6,869 bases of DNA from Candidatus Scatousia excrementipullorum (GCA_017694215.1 JADIND010000004.1:1-6869), one strand, 5' to 3'. Positions 1 to 4,221 are shown, counted from the stretch's first letter. The notes: a model not told the origin generated them from the letters alone. Numbers and translations: made by a program.

Positions 1-22
1 AGAAAAAAAAGTAAAATTATAA

Positions 23-781
23 ATGTTAAGAGAGGTCATTTTGTCGGAATCAATAAATAAAAAAGAATTACTTTCCCAAACAACTTCCCCGCAGGAATCT
101 TTCTGCAAAATTGCAGACGCCTTGAGGCTGAAAAATTCCTACAGAGAAGCTATTTCAAACTACCTTAATGCGATTCTTATTGAACGCGAAAATGCAAATT
201 CCTACTACGGCCTCGGACTCTGCTACAAAAACCTTGAAAATTATACAAAAGCCATAAAGTATCTTGATAAAGCTGCCGTTTTAAAACCGGATTTTTATGA
301 AGCATATTACGAACTCGGACTCTGCCACCTTAAAGAAGGCATTCCTTGCGGGGCTATAAAGAATTTTGTTCAGGCAATCCGTATTAATCCCGAAAAACCT
401 GACGCCATCCTCCAGCTCGGTATTGCTCACGAATCATGCGACGAATATGATATGGCTTTAATGATTTATCAGAAACTTATTGAAAATTCACCAAAATTCA
501 TAAAAGCTTACGAACATAAAGCTGAATTGCTTATGAAGATAAATAATTACAAAGAAGCCTCCATATTACTTAACAAAATAGTAAAACTAAACCCCGAATA
601 TTACAGTGCCTATTTAGGCATAGCAAAATGCTTTGATAAACTGGGCATGAGAGCGGACGCACAGAGATATTACAGAAAATTTCTTTTGAAAAAACCGAAT
701 TCGCACCATGCCCCGCTTGTTAAAGCACGGCTTGAAAAATTGAAAACCCTCACAAAAAACAACCCATTTAATGTGGTCTGA
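23..781 (+). CDS. TPR-repeat protein, probable protein-protein interaction scaffold
   Basis: The 252-residue product is almost entirely tetratricopeptide repeats. Six 34-residue units can be laid out at about residues 24-57, 58-91, 92-125, 126-159, 160-193 and 194-227. They show the usual pattern of small residues and aromatics (YYGLGLCYKNLENYTKAI, then YYELGLCHLKEGIPCGAI) and a Pro near the end of most units (LKPD, INPE, NSPK, LNPE, KKPN). TPR arrays form superhelices that bind partner proteins; the partner here cannot be read from sequence. There is no signal peptide or membrane segment, so it is likely cytoplasmic. An in-frame TAA at 20-22 lies just before the ATG, so the gene begins here or later. 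The ATG at 23 has no Shine-Dalgarno, whereas the in-frame TTG at 41 is preceded by AAGAGAGG at 28-35 and would give MSESINKKELL..., a 246-residue protein. The family is certain; the exact start and role are not. Confidence 0.9.
   Translation: MLREVILSESINKKELLSQTTSPQESFCKIADALRLKNSYREAISNYLNAILIERENANSYYGLGLCYKNLENYTKAIKYLDKAAVLKPDFYEAYYELGLCHLKEGIPCGAIKNFVQAIRINPEKPDAILQLGIAHESCDEYDMALMIYQKLIENSPKFIKAYEHKAELLMKINNYKEASILLNKIVKLNPEYYSAYLGIAKCFDKLGMRADAQRYYRKFLLKKPNSHHAPLVKARLEKLKTLTKNNPFNVV
28..35 (+). promoter_or_regulatory. Shine-Dalgarno favouring a TTG start at 41
   Basis: AAGAGAGG sits five bases before the in-frame TTG at 41-43, good spacing for initiation, while the upstream ATG at 23 has only an A/T-rich leader. 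The same AGAGAGG-type signal precedes other starts in this window (for example 3761), which supports it as a real ribosome binding site. Confidence 0.45.
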
Positions 782-1014
782 AATCATATTTGAACTTTAA
801 TACTATGCAGTTTTAATCAACAGTTTTTCTTTTTTGCCGGTTTATATCTGTTTTTATACAACTGAATTTTACATGCTTTAGTGCCATTAATACCTGTCAA
901 AAATTCTTTGTTAAAAATTTTTTCATATTTGAAGATTTTATTAAAGTTTCTGTGGAAATTTTCCGATATGAAAAAACGTACTTAGTTTTTCTAAGAGAGA
1001 GAATTTGAAAAAAA
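782..1014. other. Intergenic spacer with two tiny palindromes, no gene seen
   Basis: This A/T-rich spacer separates the TPR gene from the small acidic protein gene. No convincing ORF, RNA gene or terminator for the TPR gene is visible. Two small symmetric elements stand out: GGAAATTTTCC at 954-964, and CTTAG-TTTTT-CTAAG at 981-995, a 5-bp stem just upstream of the translation start. The second could shape the leader of the downstream mRNA, but both are short enough to occur by chance. A promoter for the downstream gene must lie here, but no clear -35/-10 pair was found. Confidence 0.4.
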
Positions 1015-1021
1015 GAAAGGA
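1015..1021 (+). promoter_or_regulatory. Shine-Dalgarno fixing the ATG start at 1029
   Basis: GAAAGGA lies seven bases before the ATG at 1029-1031. A longer reading from TTG at 1005 is possible, but its only purine run (AGAGAGAG) is just three bases away, too close. The ATG is therefore preferred. Confidence 0.65.
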
Positions 1022-1028
1022 CGGATGT

Positions 1029-1532
1029 ATGTCAACATCAATTTCGGCAGTAAATGCCGGCAGTTCTGCTGCAGGTGAAGCTGTGCAAAAAAAATCCACG
1101 TTAAGCAGCAGTACACAAAATGAACTGGAAGCATTAGGGATTACCGCAACAGACGGCATGACCGAATCTGAGGCCCGTCAAAAAATTGCACAGGCTAAAG
1201 CTGAACAAAATGCACAAAATGGCGAGCAACAAGGAAATTCTTCTGAAAGCGAAATTCTTGCCGATGCCAAAACCCTTGCAGCACAGGTAGGTGTACCGGT
1301 TTCCGGAGATGCGGATGTCAGTGAAATTCTTGATGATATTGGAGCAGAACTGGAAATGCTGCTTGAAGAAGCGGAAAACAACCCTGCTATTCTTTCGCAG
1401 TTGTCATCATTCCTATCACAACTGACAAATTTGGATGATCAATACGACAGCCTCCAAAGTGCTCAATCCGGCATGTATAATGCAATGAATATGGTTTCAA
1501 CAAACAATAAAATAGCATTAGGTTTAACATAG
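1029..1532 (+). CDS. Small acidic Ser/Ala/Gln-rich protein of unknown family
   Basis: I do not recognise a named family. The predicted 167-residue protein has no Cys or Trp, is rich in Ser, Ala, Gln and acidic residues, and looks mostly helical. Residues about 1-30 are low-complexity (MSTSISAVNAGSSAAGEAVQ). Residues 36-60 hold a 'LGITATDGMTESEARQKIAQ' segment followed by a Gln/Asn-rich linker at about 57-72. Residues 74-155 form heptad-like helices (LDDIGAELEMLLEEA, then LSQLSSFLSQLTNL). The C-terminus ends with MNMVSTNNKIALGLT. There is no signal peptide or membrane segment. Lack of Cys, high Ser/Gln content and long amphipathic helices recall axial or secreted structural proteins, but that is only an analogy. 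It appears monocistronic: a strong terminator follows within 30 bp, and the upstream gap exceeds 200 bp. Base composition is less AT-rich than the genes beyond 2580, consistent with long-resident chromosome. A TTG start at 1005 would add eight residues. Confidence 0.75.
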   Translation: MSTSISAVNAGSSAAGEAVQKKSTLSSSTQNELEALGITATDGMTESEARQKIAQAKAEQNAQNGEQQGNSSESEILADAKTLAAQVGVPVSGDADVSEILDDIGAELEMLLEEAENNPAILSQLSSFLSQLTNLDDQYDSLQSAQSGMYNAMNMVSTNNKIALGLT

Positions 1533-1560
1533 AACTTAATACGCTTTATTAAAGAACTGA

Positions 1561-1605
1561 AAAGCACTTTTAAATTTTTTTAAAAGTGCTTTATTTTATT
1601 TTTTT
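1561..1605 (+). terminator. Strong rho-independent terminator
   Basis: A perfect 14-bp stem (AAAGCACTTTTAAA at 1561-1574 with TTTAAAAGTGCTTT at 1579-1592) closes on a TTTT loop and is followed by a long T-rich tract to about 1605. It ends the transcript of the small acidic protein gene and isolates it from tRNA-Glu. The stem is near symmetric with A-runs on its left, so it could also work in reverse, but no - strand gene needs it. Confidence 0.9.
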
Positions 1606-1607
1606 AG

Positions 1608-1613
1608 TATAAT
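1608..1613 (+). promoter_or_regulatory. -10 box for tRNA-Glu
   Basis: A consensus TATAAT lies 12 bp before the mature 5' end of tRNA-Glu, the spacing expected for a tRNA promoter with a short leader. The matching -35 would fall inside the terminator hairpin (about 1585-1591) and is poor, so the promoter either depends on the perfect -10 or shares DNA with the terminator. Confidence 0.6.
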
Positions 1614-1625
1614 GAAAATATACAC

Positions 1626-1697
1626 AGCGGTATCGTCTAGTGGTTAGGACGGGAGATTCTCATTCTCCAAACAGGGGTTCAATTCCCCTTACCGCCG
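1626..1697 (+). tRNA. tRNA-Glu (anticodon CTC)
   Basis: The cloverleaf folds with D arm GTCTAGTGGTTAGGAC, anticodon stem GGAGA/TCTCC around the loop TTCTCAT (anticodon CTC, decoding GAG), and T arm AGGGG-TTCAATT-CCCCT. The D arm closely matches bacterial tRNA-Glu. Six acceptor pairs (GCGGTA with TACCGC) are perfect, but the expected first pair is A1626 opposite C1696, a mismatch where G1-C72 is usual. The discriminator is G1697 and no CCA is encoded. The terminal mismatch makes the exact 5' boundary uncertain by one base. It is preceded by a consensus -10 box. Confidence 0.9.
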
Positions 1698-1726
1698 AAA
1701 GTACAGGCTAAAAGCTTGAGTTGGAA

Positions 1727-1747
1727 TTGAACCCACACTGGGTTCAA
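1727..1747. repeat. Perfect 9-bp hairpin
   Basis: TTGAACCCA (1727-1735) and TGGGTTCAA (1739-1747) pair perfectly around a three-base loop. The left arm lies in the segment that is antisense to the T arm of tRNA-Glu, so the right arm carries a T-arm-like GGGTTCAA. Confidence 0.75.
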
Positions 1748-1753
1748 CCTCTC

Positions 1754-1782
1754 GCAAAAACAATTCACAGGATTGTTTTTGC
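1754..1782. repeat. Perfect 11-bp hairpin
   Basis: GCAAAAACAAT (1754-1764) pairs with ATTGTTTTTGC (1772-1782) around the seven-base loop TCACAGG. The T-run is inside the stem and is followed by GC, so it does not look like a simple terminator. Confidence 0.75.
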
Positions 1783-1805
1783 TCGGCAGAGTCCTTACTG
1801 CCGGG
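1782..1805. repeat. GC-rich hairpin
   Basis: CGGCAG (1784-1789) pairs with CTGCCG (1798-1803) around the eight-base loop AGTCCTTA. Outer T-G and C-G pairs extend the stem to 1782/1805. Together with the two preceding hairpins it makes a three-arm structure closed by GGAATT/AATTCC. Confidence 0.7.
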
Positions 1806-1808
1806 AGT

Positions 1809-1851
1809 AATTCCAAAACTGAAAAATTAATACAATATGCTGATATAGCTC
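1809..1851 (+). repeat. Direct repeat copy 1, with a truncated tRNA-Thr 5' end
   Basis: This 43-bp segment aligns without gaps to 1903-1945 with five mismatches. Its last 13 bases, GCTGATATAGCTC (1839-1851), match the first 13 bases of tRNA-Thr with one change. After 1851 the similarity stops, so this is a 5' fragment of a tRNA gene plus its leader, not a functional tRNA. Confidence 0.75.
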
Positions 1852-1885
1852 CGAGTGGAGTGAAACGGAACGGAGTTTATAATAC

Positions 1886-1901
1886 GTAGAGCTTGCTCTA
1901 C
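1886..1901. repeat. Perfect 7-bp hairpin antisense to the tRNA-Thr D arm
   Basis: GTAGAGC (1886-1892) and GCTCTAC (1895-1901) form a perfect stem with a two-base loop. The right arm and flank, TTGCTCTACCAAC (1893-1905), are the exact reverse complement of GTTGGTAGAGCAA (1947-1959) in tRNA-Thr. A TATAAT sequence at 1878-1883 lies immediately upstream and could be a -10 box for tRNA-Thr. Confidence 0.7.
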
Positions 1902-1902
1902 C

Positions 1903-1945
1903 AACTCCAAAACTGAAAATTTAATTCGATATGCCGATATAGCTC
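1903..1945 (+). repeat. Direct repeat copy 2, spanning the tRNA-Thr leader and 5' end
   Basis: This is the partner of the 1809-1851 repeat, offset by 94 bp. Its last 13 bases are the start of the intact tRNA-Thr, so it is the likely parental copy. Confidence 0.75.
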
Positions 1946-2005
1946 AGTTGGTAGAGCAACTCATTCGTAATGAGTAGGTCAAGGGTTCGAGTCCCTTTAT
2001 CGGCT
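1933..2005 (+). tRNA. tRNA-Thr (anticodon CGT)
   Basis: The cloverleaf is complete: acceptor GCCGATA/TATCGGC, D arm GCTC-AGTTGGTA-GAGC, anticodon stem ACTCA/TGAGT around TTCGTAA (anticodon CGT, decoding ACG), variable AGGTC, T arm AAGGG-TTCGAGT-CCCTT, and discriminator T2005. No CCA is encoded, so it must be added after transcription. A short T-run follows (2005-2010). The next protein gene begins 36 bp later with its own Shine-Dalgarno, so read-through into it is plausible. Confidence 0.95.
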
Positions 2006-2041
2006 TTTTTGCTATAGTAATTTAAGGAGTTTTGGTAAATA

Positions 2042-2398
2042 ATGAAAAAAGTGAAGATTACGGTTTTAAAAACGACACTGGATAAAGAACTTGCTGCAGA
2101 ATATGGTGTTGAAGGACTTGGTCCATGTCCGATGATGAAGGAAGGACAAATTTTTTATGCTGATTATTCGTGTCCTGACGGTTTTTGTGATGAAGCCTGG
2201 AAAGCTATTTATCAATATGTTTTTGCACTTGCTCATGGATCAGGTAAGGAACTTTTTTACTATGGAGATTGGATAAAAACTCCTGGAATTGCGATTTGCA
2301 GCTGTAATGACGGTTTACGGCCGGTAATATTTAAGCTGGAAGCAACGGATGAAGAATCAACTATAAATTCTGAACCTTTAACGGGGAATAACAGATAA
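2042..2398 (+). CDS. TIGR04076-family small Cys-containing protein
   Basis: The 118-residue product matches the remembered pattern of the TIGR04076 family: N-terminal KKVKITVLK, then LGPCPMMKEGQIF (residues 26-38), CPDGFCDEAW (44-53) and CNDGLRPVIFKLE (88-100). Conserved-looking cysteines sit at 29, 44, 49, 86 and 88, which suggests metal or redox chemistry. The family has no established function that I know of, so none is assigned. There is no signal peptide or membrane segment. About 18 residues beyond the family core (ATDEESTINSEPLTGNNR) look like an unstructured tail. AAGGAG at 2024-2029 is a clear ribosome binding site, though 12 bases from the ATG is slightly long. It lies between two tRNA genes and may be transcribed with tRNA-Thr. 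Confidence 0.85.
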   Translation: MKKVKITVLKTTLDKELAAEYGVEGLGPCPMMKEGQIFYADYSCPDGFCDEAWKAIYQYVFALAHGSGKELFYYGDWIKTPGIAICSCNDGLRPVIFKLEATDEESTINSEPLTGNNR

Positions 2399-2407
2399 GT
2401 TTAAATA

Positions 2408-2435
2408 TTGACAAAAAAATTTTAGCAAATAGAAT
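2408..2435 (+). promoter_or_regulatory. Sigma-70-type promoter of tRNA-Ser
   Basis: A perfect -35 TTGACA (2408-2413) is followed after 16 bp by TAGAAT (2430-2435), one base from the TATAAT consensus. Initiation would fall near 2442, giving a leader of under 20 bases before tRNA-Ser. Confidence 0.75.
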
Positions 2436-2459
2436 GAAATAGTATCCGATAAATCGTTT

Positions 2460-2549
2460 GGAGGAGTGCCAGAGCGGTTGATTGGAGCGGTCTTGAAAAC
2501 CGTCGTACGTGCGAGCGTACCGTGGGTTCGAATCCCACCTCCTCCTCCA
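2460..2549 (+). tRNA. tRNA-Ser (anticodon TGA), CCA encoded
   Basis: Acceptor GGAGGAG (2460-2466) pairs with CTCCTCC (2539-2545). The anticodon arm GCGGT-CTTGAAA-ACCGT gives anticodon TGA. A class II long variable arm folds as GTACG-TGCGAG-CGTAC, and the T arm is GTGGG-TTCGAAT-CCCAC. The base after the acceptor is T2546 rather than the G usual for serine tRNAs, followed by an encoded CCA (2547-2549), unlike the other two tRNAs here. The sequence beyond it changes in character, which makes this tRNA a candidate integration target. Confidence 0.95.
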
Positions 2550-2554
2550 TTTTG

Positions 2555-2579
2555 AAAGAGCCTGAAAAGGCTCTTTTTT
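2555..2579 (+). terminator. Rho-independent terminator of tRNA-Ser
   Basis: AAAGAGCC (2555-2562) pairs with GGCTCTTT (2569-2576) around the loop TGAAAA, and the T-run continues to 2579. It starts six bases after the CCA end of tRNA-Ser. Confidence 0.9.
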
Positions 2580-2628
2580 AGTGCGTTTGCGTCCTTTTGA
2601 ATTTTCTAAAAAATGAGCAAATTTTGCA

Positions 2629-2649
2629 AAAAAGGGACCAAAAAGGGAC
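2629..2649. repeat. Tandem 11-bp-period repeat beside tRNA-Ser
   Basis: AAAAAGGGAC occurs at 2629-2638 and again at 2640-2649, an 11-bp step close to one helical turn, about 80 bp past the tRNA-Ser end. GTCCTTTT at 2591-2598 is a near-inverted copy. Such arrays occur near attachment sites of tRNA-targeting elements, but no integrase gene is present in the window. Confidence 0.5.
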
Positions 2650-2791
2650 TGCTGAAAAAATTTGTTGATTTTAGAGGTTTTCTGCAATCAAGCGAAATTT
2701 AATATTACACAATGGTTTTTGCGATAAATGCGGTCAATCCCAAGTAATATATAGATTTCAGGATTTCCGCCAGTGGTAATTGTGGTAAATG

Positions 2792-2813
2792 CCAATATTT
2801 ACATAAATATTGG
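2792..2813. promoter_or_regulatory. 22-bp palindrome, possible operator
   Basis: CCAATATTTA (2792-2801) and TAAATATTGG (2804-2813) are exact reverse complements separated by CA. The size and symmetry suit a dimeric DNA-binding protein, and two HTH proteins are encoded nearby. There is no T-run, so it is not a terminator. Binding is inferred. Confidence 0.45.
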
Positions 2814-2972
2814 TCTATTTTGTTATGCTTAAATTTAGATTGGAAATAATATTAATAAATTACGCAACCTTACCACCTTAAAACCCTCTCATACCAATCG
2901 AAGTCAAGAATTTGGGAGCGTGTTTTTTTAAAAAGATTTATTATCTCTTTGTGAAGTAAAAAGGAGATAAAA

Positions 2973-3758
2973 ATGAAAGAACAAGAAAATTTGAAAGAAG
3001 GTAGATTAATAACCCTAAAAAGCAGAAAATCAATGCTTGATTTACTCTATCAGTCCTGTATAAATGGTTTAAACTGTCTGTGTCTTTTGGACTTATCAAC
3101 AAGAGAATATTTAGTACAAAAACTGTTATTAAAACATGCAGGTGTGAATCTTGATGAAAACCTTACTTTAGAAGATTACAAATACCTTGTAAGGGCAATG
3201 CATGATATGTGTAGATGGGGATTATATATAGATAAGTTTCAAACAATAGCAAAAACAAATAATAAAATAAAAAAACTAAAACCAGATTATGTATTTATTG
3301 AATCAGAGCAAGATATTCTTTCAGCTAGGCATTGGAAAACTATGGCTGAAAAACGACAGGTTATTATTGTACTGACATCTTATAAGGATGAAATTTTTAA
3401 TGAAGATGGCAAACATAAACTAGAGAAACCGTCTAAGAAACCTGAAGCTAAAATAATAATTGATTTTATTGACAAGAATGTAAAAATTGACATTATCTTG
3501 CCTAAAAATAAAGCCTCAAATGAAAATAATAGTGCTGAAATACAAGAAATAAAAAAGGCAAAAAGTTATCGGATGCTAAACAAAGATTTTAAGATAACAA
3601 GTGATTTCAAAGCCATAGTTATTGATAATCAAACCTATAATATTCCTGATTATTTTAATGTTGATATGGTTAAAAACGAGGATGAAAAAACATGGCAAAT
3701 GATATTTTATCAAATATTTGCAGATGATATAAATGCGGAATTGAGCAAGAGAGGTTAA
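2973..3758 (+). CDS. DnaB-like RecA-fold protein with degenerate ATPase motifs
   Basis: The 261-residue product reads, by eye, as a DnaB replicative helicase C-terminal domain without the N-terminal primase-binding domain. EGRLITLKSRKSM (9-21) matches the strand and turn before Walker A. LLDLSTREYLVQKLL (38-52) matches DnaB 'FSLEMSxEQLVxRLL', AGVNL (56-60) its 'AGxxL', LTLEDYKYLVRAM (64-76) and GLYID (83-87) its 'LTxEDWxxLxxAM' and 'xIYID'. PDYVFIESEQDI (104-115) matches Walker B 'VVIDYLQLI', and VIIVLTSYKDE (130-140) matches 'VIALSQLSR'. The catalytic residues are changed: GKT is LDL (22-24), the catalytic Glu is Asp40, the Walker B Asp is Glu110, and the 'SQLSR' Gln and Arg are lost. The Walker A helix also seems a few residues short. 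The last 80 residues (about 181-261) are unrecognised. The open frame and good Shine-Dalgarno suggest a maintained gene making an ATPase-dead protein, perhaps a helicase-loader decoy or regulator (inference). It is coupled to the HTH gene 2 bp downstream. Confidence 0.75.
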   Translation: MKEQENLKEGRLITLKSRKSMLDLLYQSCINGLNCLCLLDLSTREYLVQKLLLKHAGVNLDENLTLEDYKYLVRAMHDMCRWGLYIDKFQTIAKTNNKIKKLKPDYVFIESEQDILSARHWKTMAEKRQVIIVLTSYKDEIFNEDGKHKLEKPSKKPEAKIIIDFIDKNVKIDIILPKNKASNENNSAEIQEIKKAKSYRMLNKDFKITSDFKAIVIDNQTYNIPDYFNVDMVKNEDEKTWQMIFYQIFADDINAELSKRG

Positions 3759-3760
3759 GA

Positions 3761-4195
3761 ATGTATTTAACAGAAGAAGAATTTAAAATATTACAAGGTT
3801 TAAAATTGGGGCTTAGTTTTACTGAAATAAGCAAGGAATTAAATAAACCATTAAGAACATGCGACCCGAGAATTGACTCTCTTTATCAAAAGTACAGAGT
3901 CATTGACAGGCTAGAATTAAGTAAAAAAGCTGACCTGAAAAAAGTTACAGTAGCAAATATAGAAGAAATTCCTTATTGGGAATATGAAGGAACACAGCTT
4001 GTACAAAGTATTCCAATCTGTAAAAAAGCAGTAGAAAATATTATAAGTTTACTTTTGCAGGTTGAAGATGATAAAAAGGAATTTAAAATTATTTATTCTG
4101 CCAATAAGCTGAATAAATTTTGGCTTCTTGATAATGGAGTTGAAAAGATTTATTTGTACAGGCAAAAGCCTATTCTAGCCAAAAAGTATTTTTAG
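3761..4195 (+). CDS. Small LuxR/GerE-like helix-turn-helix protein
   Basis: Residues about 3-58 of 144 follow the LuxR/GerE HTH pattern: LTEEEFKILQGLKLGLSFTE opens it, then EISKELNKPLRTCDPRIDSL contains the recognition-helix region, and YQKYRVIDRLEL closes it, like 'LTxREXXVLXLXAXGXSXXEIAXXL...LYXKLGVXXRXEL'. The usual 'sxxTVxxHl' in the recognition helix is replaced by PLRTCDPRI, so DNA binding is likely but altered. Residues 70-144 form an unrecognised C-terminal part with a predicted helix (VENIISLLLQVE) and strands (EFKIIYSAN, KFWLLDNGVEKIYLYR). The ATG lies 2 bp after the previous stop, and its ribosome site AGAGAGG is inside the end of that gene, so the two are translationally coupled and probably act together. 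Its 3' end faces the convergent - strand operon 26 bp away, with no clear terminator between. Confidence 0.75.
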   Translation: MYLTEEEFKILQGLKLGLSFTEISKELNKPLRTCDPRIDSLYQKYRVIDRLELSKKADLKKVTVANIEEIPYWEYEGTQLVQSIPICKKAVENIISLLLQVEDDKKEFKIIYSANKLNKFWLLDNGVEKIYLYRQKPILAKKYF

Positions 4196-4221
4196 TTCAA
4201 TGATTTATCTATATTTATCCT

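Larger units (their letters stand above)
1698..1932. other. Palindrome-rich spacer between tRNA-Glu and tRNA-Thr
   Basis: No protein gene is seen. The stretch is dense in secondary structure. An outer pairing GGAATT (1723-1728) with AATTCC (1809-1814), extended by GTT/AAC with a bulge, encloses three hairpins at 1727-1747, 1754-1782 and 1782-1805; the first hairpin shares 1727-1728 with the outer stem. After it come a CTCCG/CGGAG hairpin (1849-1875) around the phrase GAGTGGAGTGAAACGGAACG, which resembles common extragenic palindromic repeats, and a 7-bp hairpin at 1886-1901. Two segments are antisense to the neighbouring tRNAs: GGAATTGAACCC (1723-1734) to the tRNA-Glu T arm, and TTGCTCTACCAAC (1893-1905) to the tRNA-Thr D arm. 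It may be a structured pre-tRNA spacer, a palindromic repeat element, or debris of tRNA duplication. Confidence 0.6.
2580..2972. other. Gene-free stretch after tRNA-Ser, possible island edge
   Basis: No protein or RNA gene is supported in these 393 bases. Three structures are visible. The first is an 11-bp-period tandem repeat, AAAAAGGGAC at 2629-2638 and 2640-2649, with a related inverted GTCCTTTT at 2591-2598. The second is a long AT-rich palindrome at 2792-2813. The third is a set of heptamers GTGGTAA at 2773-2779 and 2782-2788, with the inverted TTACCAC at 2870-2876 on the other side of the palindrome. These could be integrase or regulator binding sites. A clear Shine-Dalgarno (AAGGAGA, 2961-2967) ends the stretch. 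No convincing promoter pair was identified, though one must lie here for the downstream genes. Confidence 0.5.

Noticed and set aside
941..1381. Two - strand open frames opposite the small acidic protein gene
   Set aside because: They are Ser/Ala-rich shadows of the + strand gene with no ribosome sites or domain pattern.
1718..1820. A tRNA gene on the - strand in the three-arm structure
   Set aside because: The shape resembles a cloverleaf and one arm has GGGTTCAATTCC, but D-arm conserved bases are missing, the anticodon-position arm has an 11-bp stem, and the T stem has a mismatch.
1839..1912. A second complete tRNA-Thr gene
   Set aside because: Only the first 13 bases match tRNA-Thr; no anticodon or T arm follows.
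1698..1932. CRISPR array
   Set aside because: The repeats are palindromes of different sequence plus one 43-bp pair, with no regular repeat-spacer pattern and no cas genes.
2361..2687. - strand open frame across tRNA-Ser containing WRRRWDSNPR
   Set aside because: It is the antisense reading of the tRNA-Ser gene and its terminator, a well-known false protein; no ribosome site or family match.
2580..2972. Remnant of an integrase or other protein gene
   Set aside because: No frame shows recognisable integrase residues; only repeats suggestive of binding sites are seen.
4196..4221. Bidirectional terminator between the convergent operons
   Set aside because: The 26-bp gap has no stem with T-runs; the small AGGC-AAAA-GCCT element at about 4160-4171 lies within coding sequence and has no adjacent T-run.
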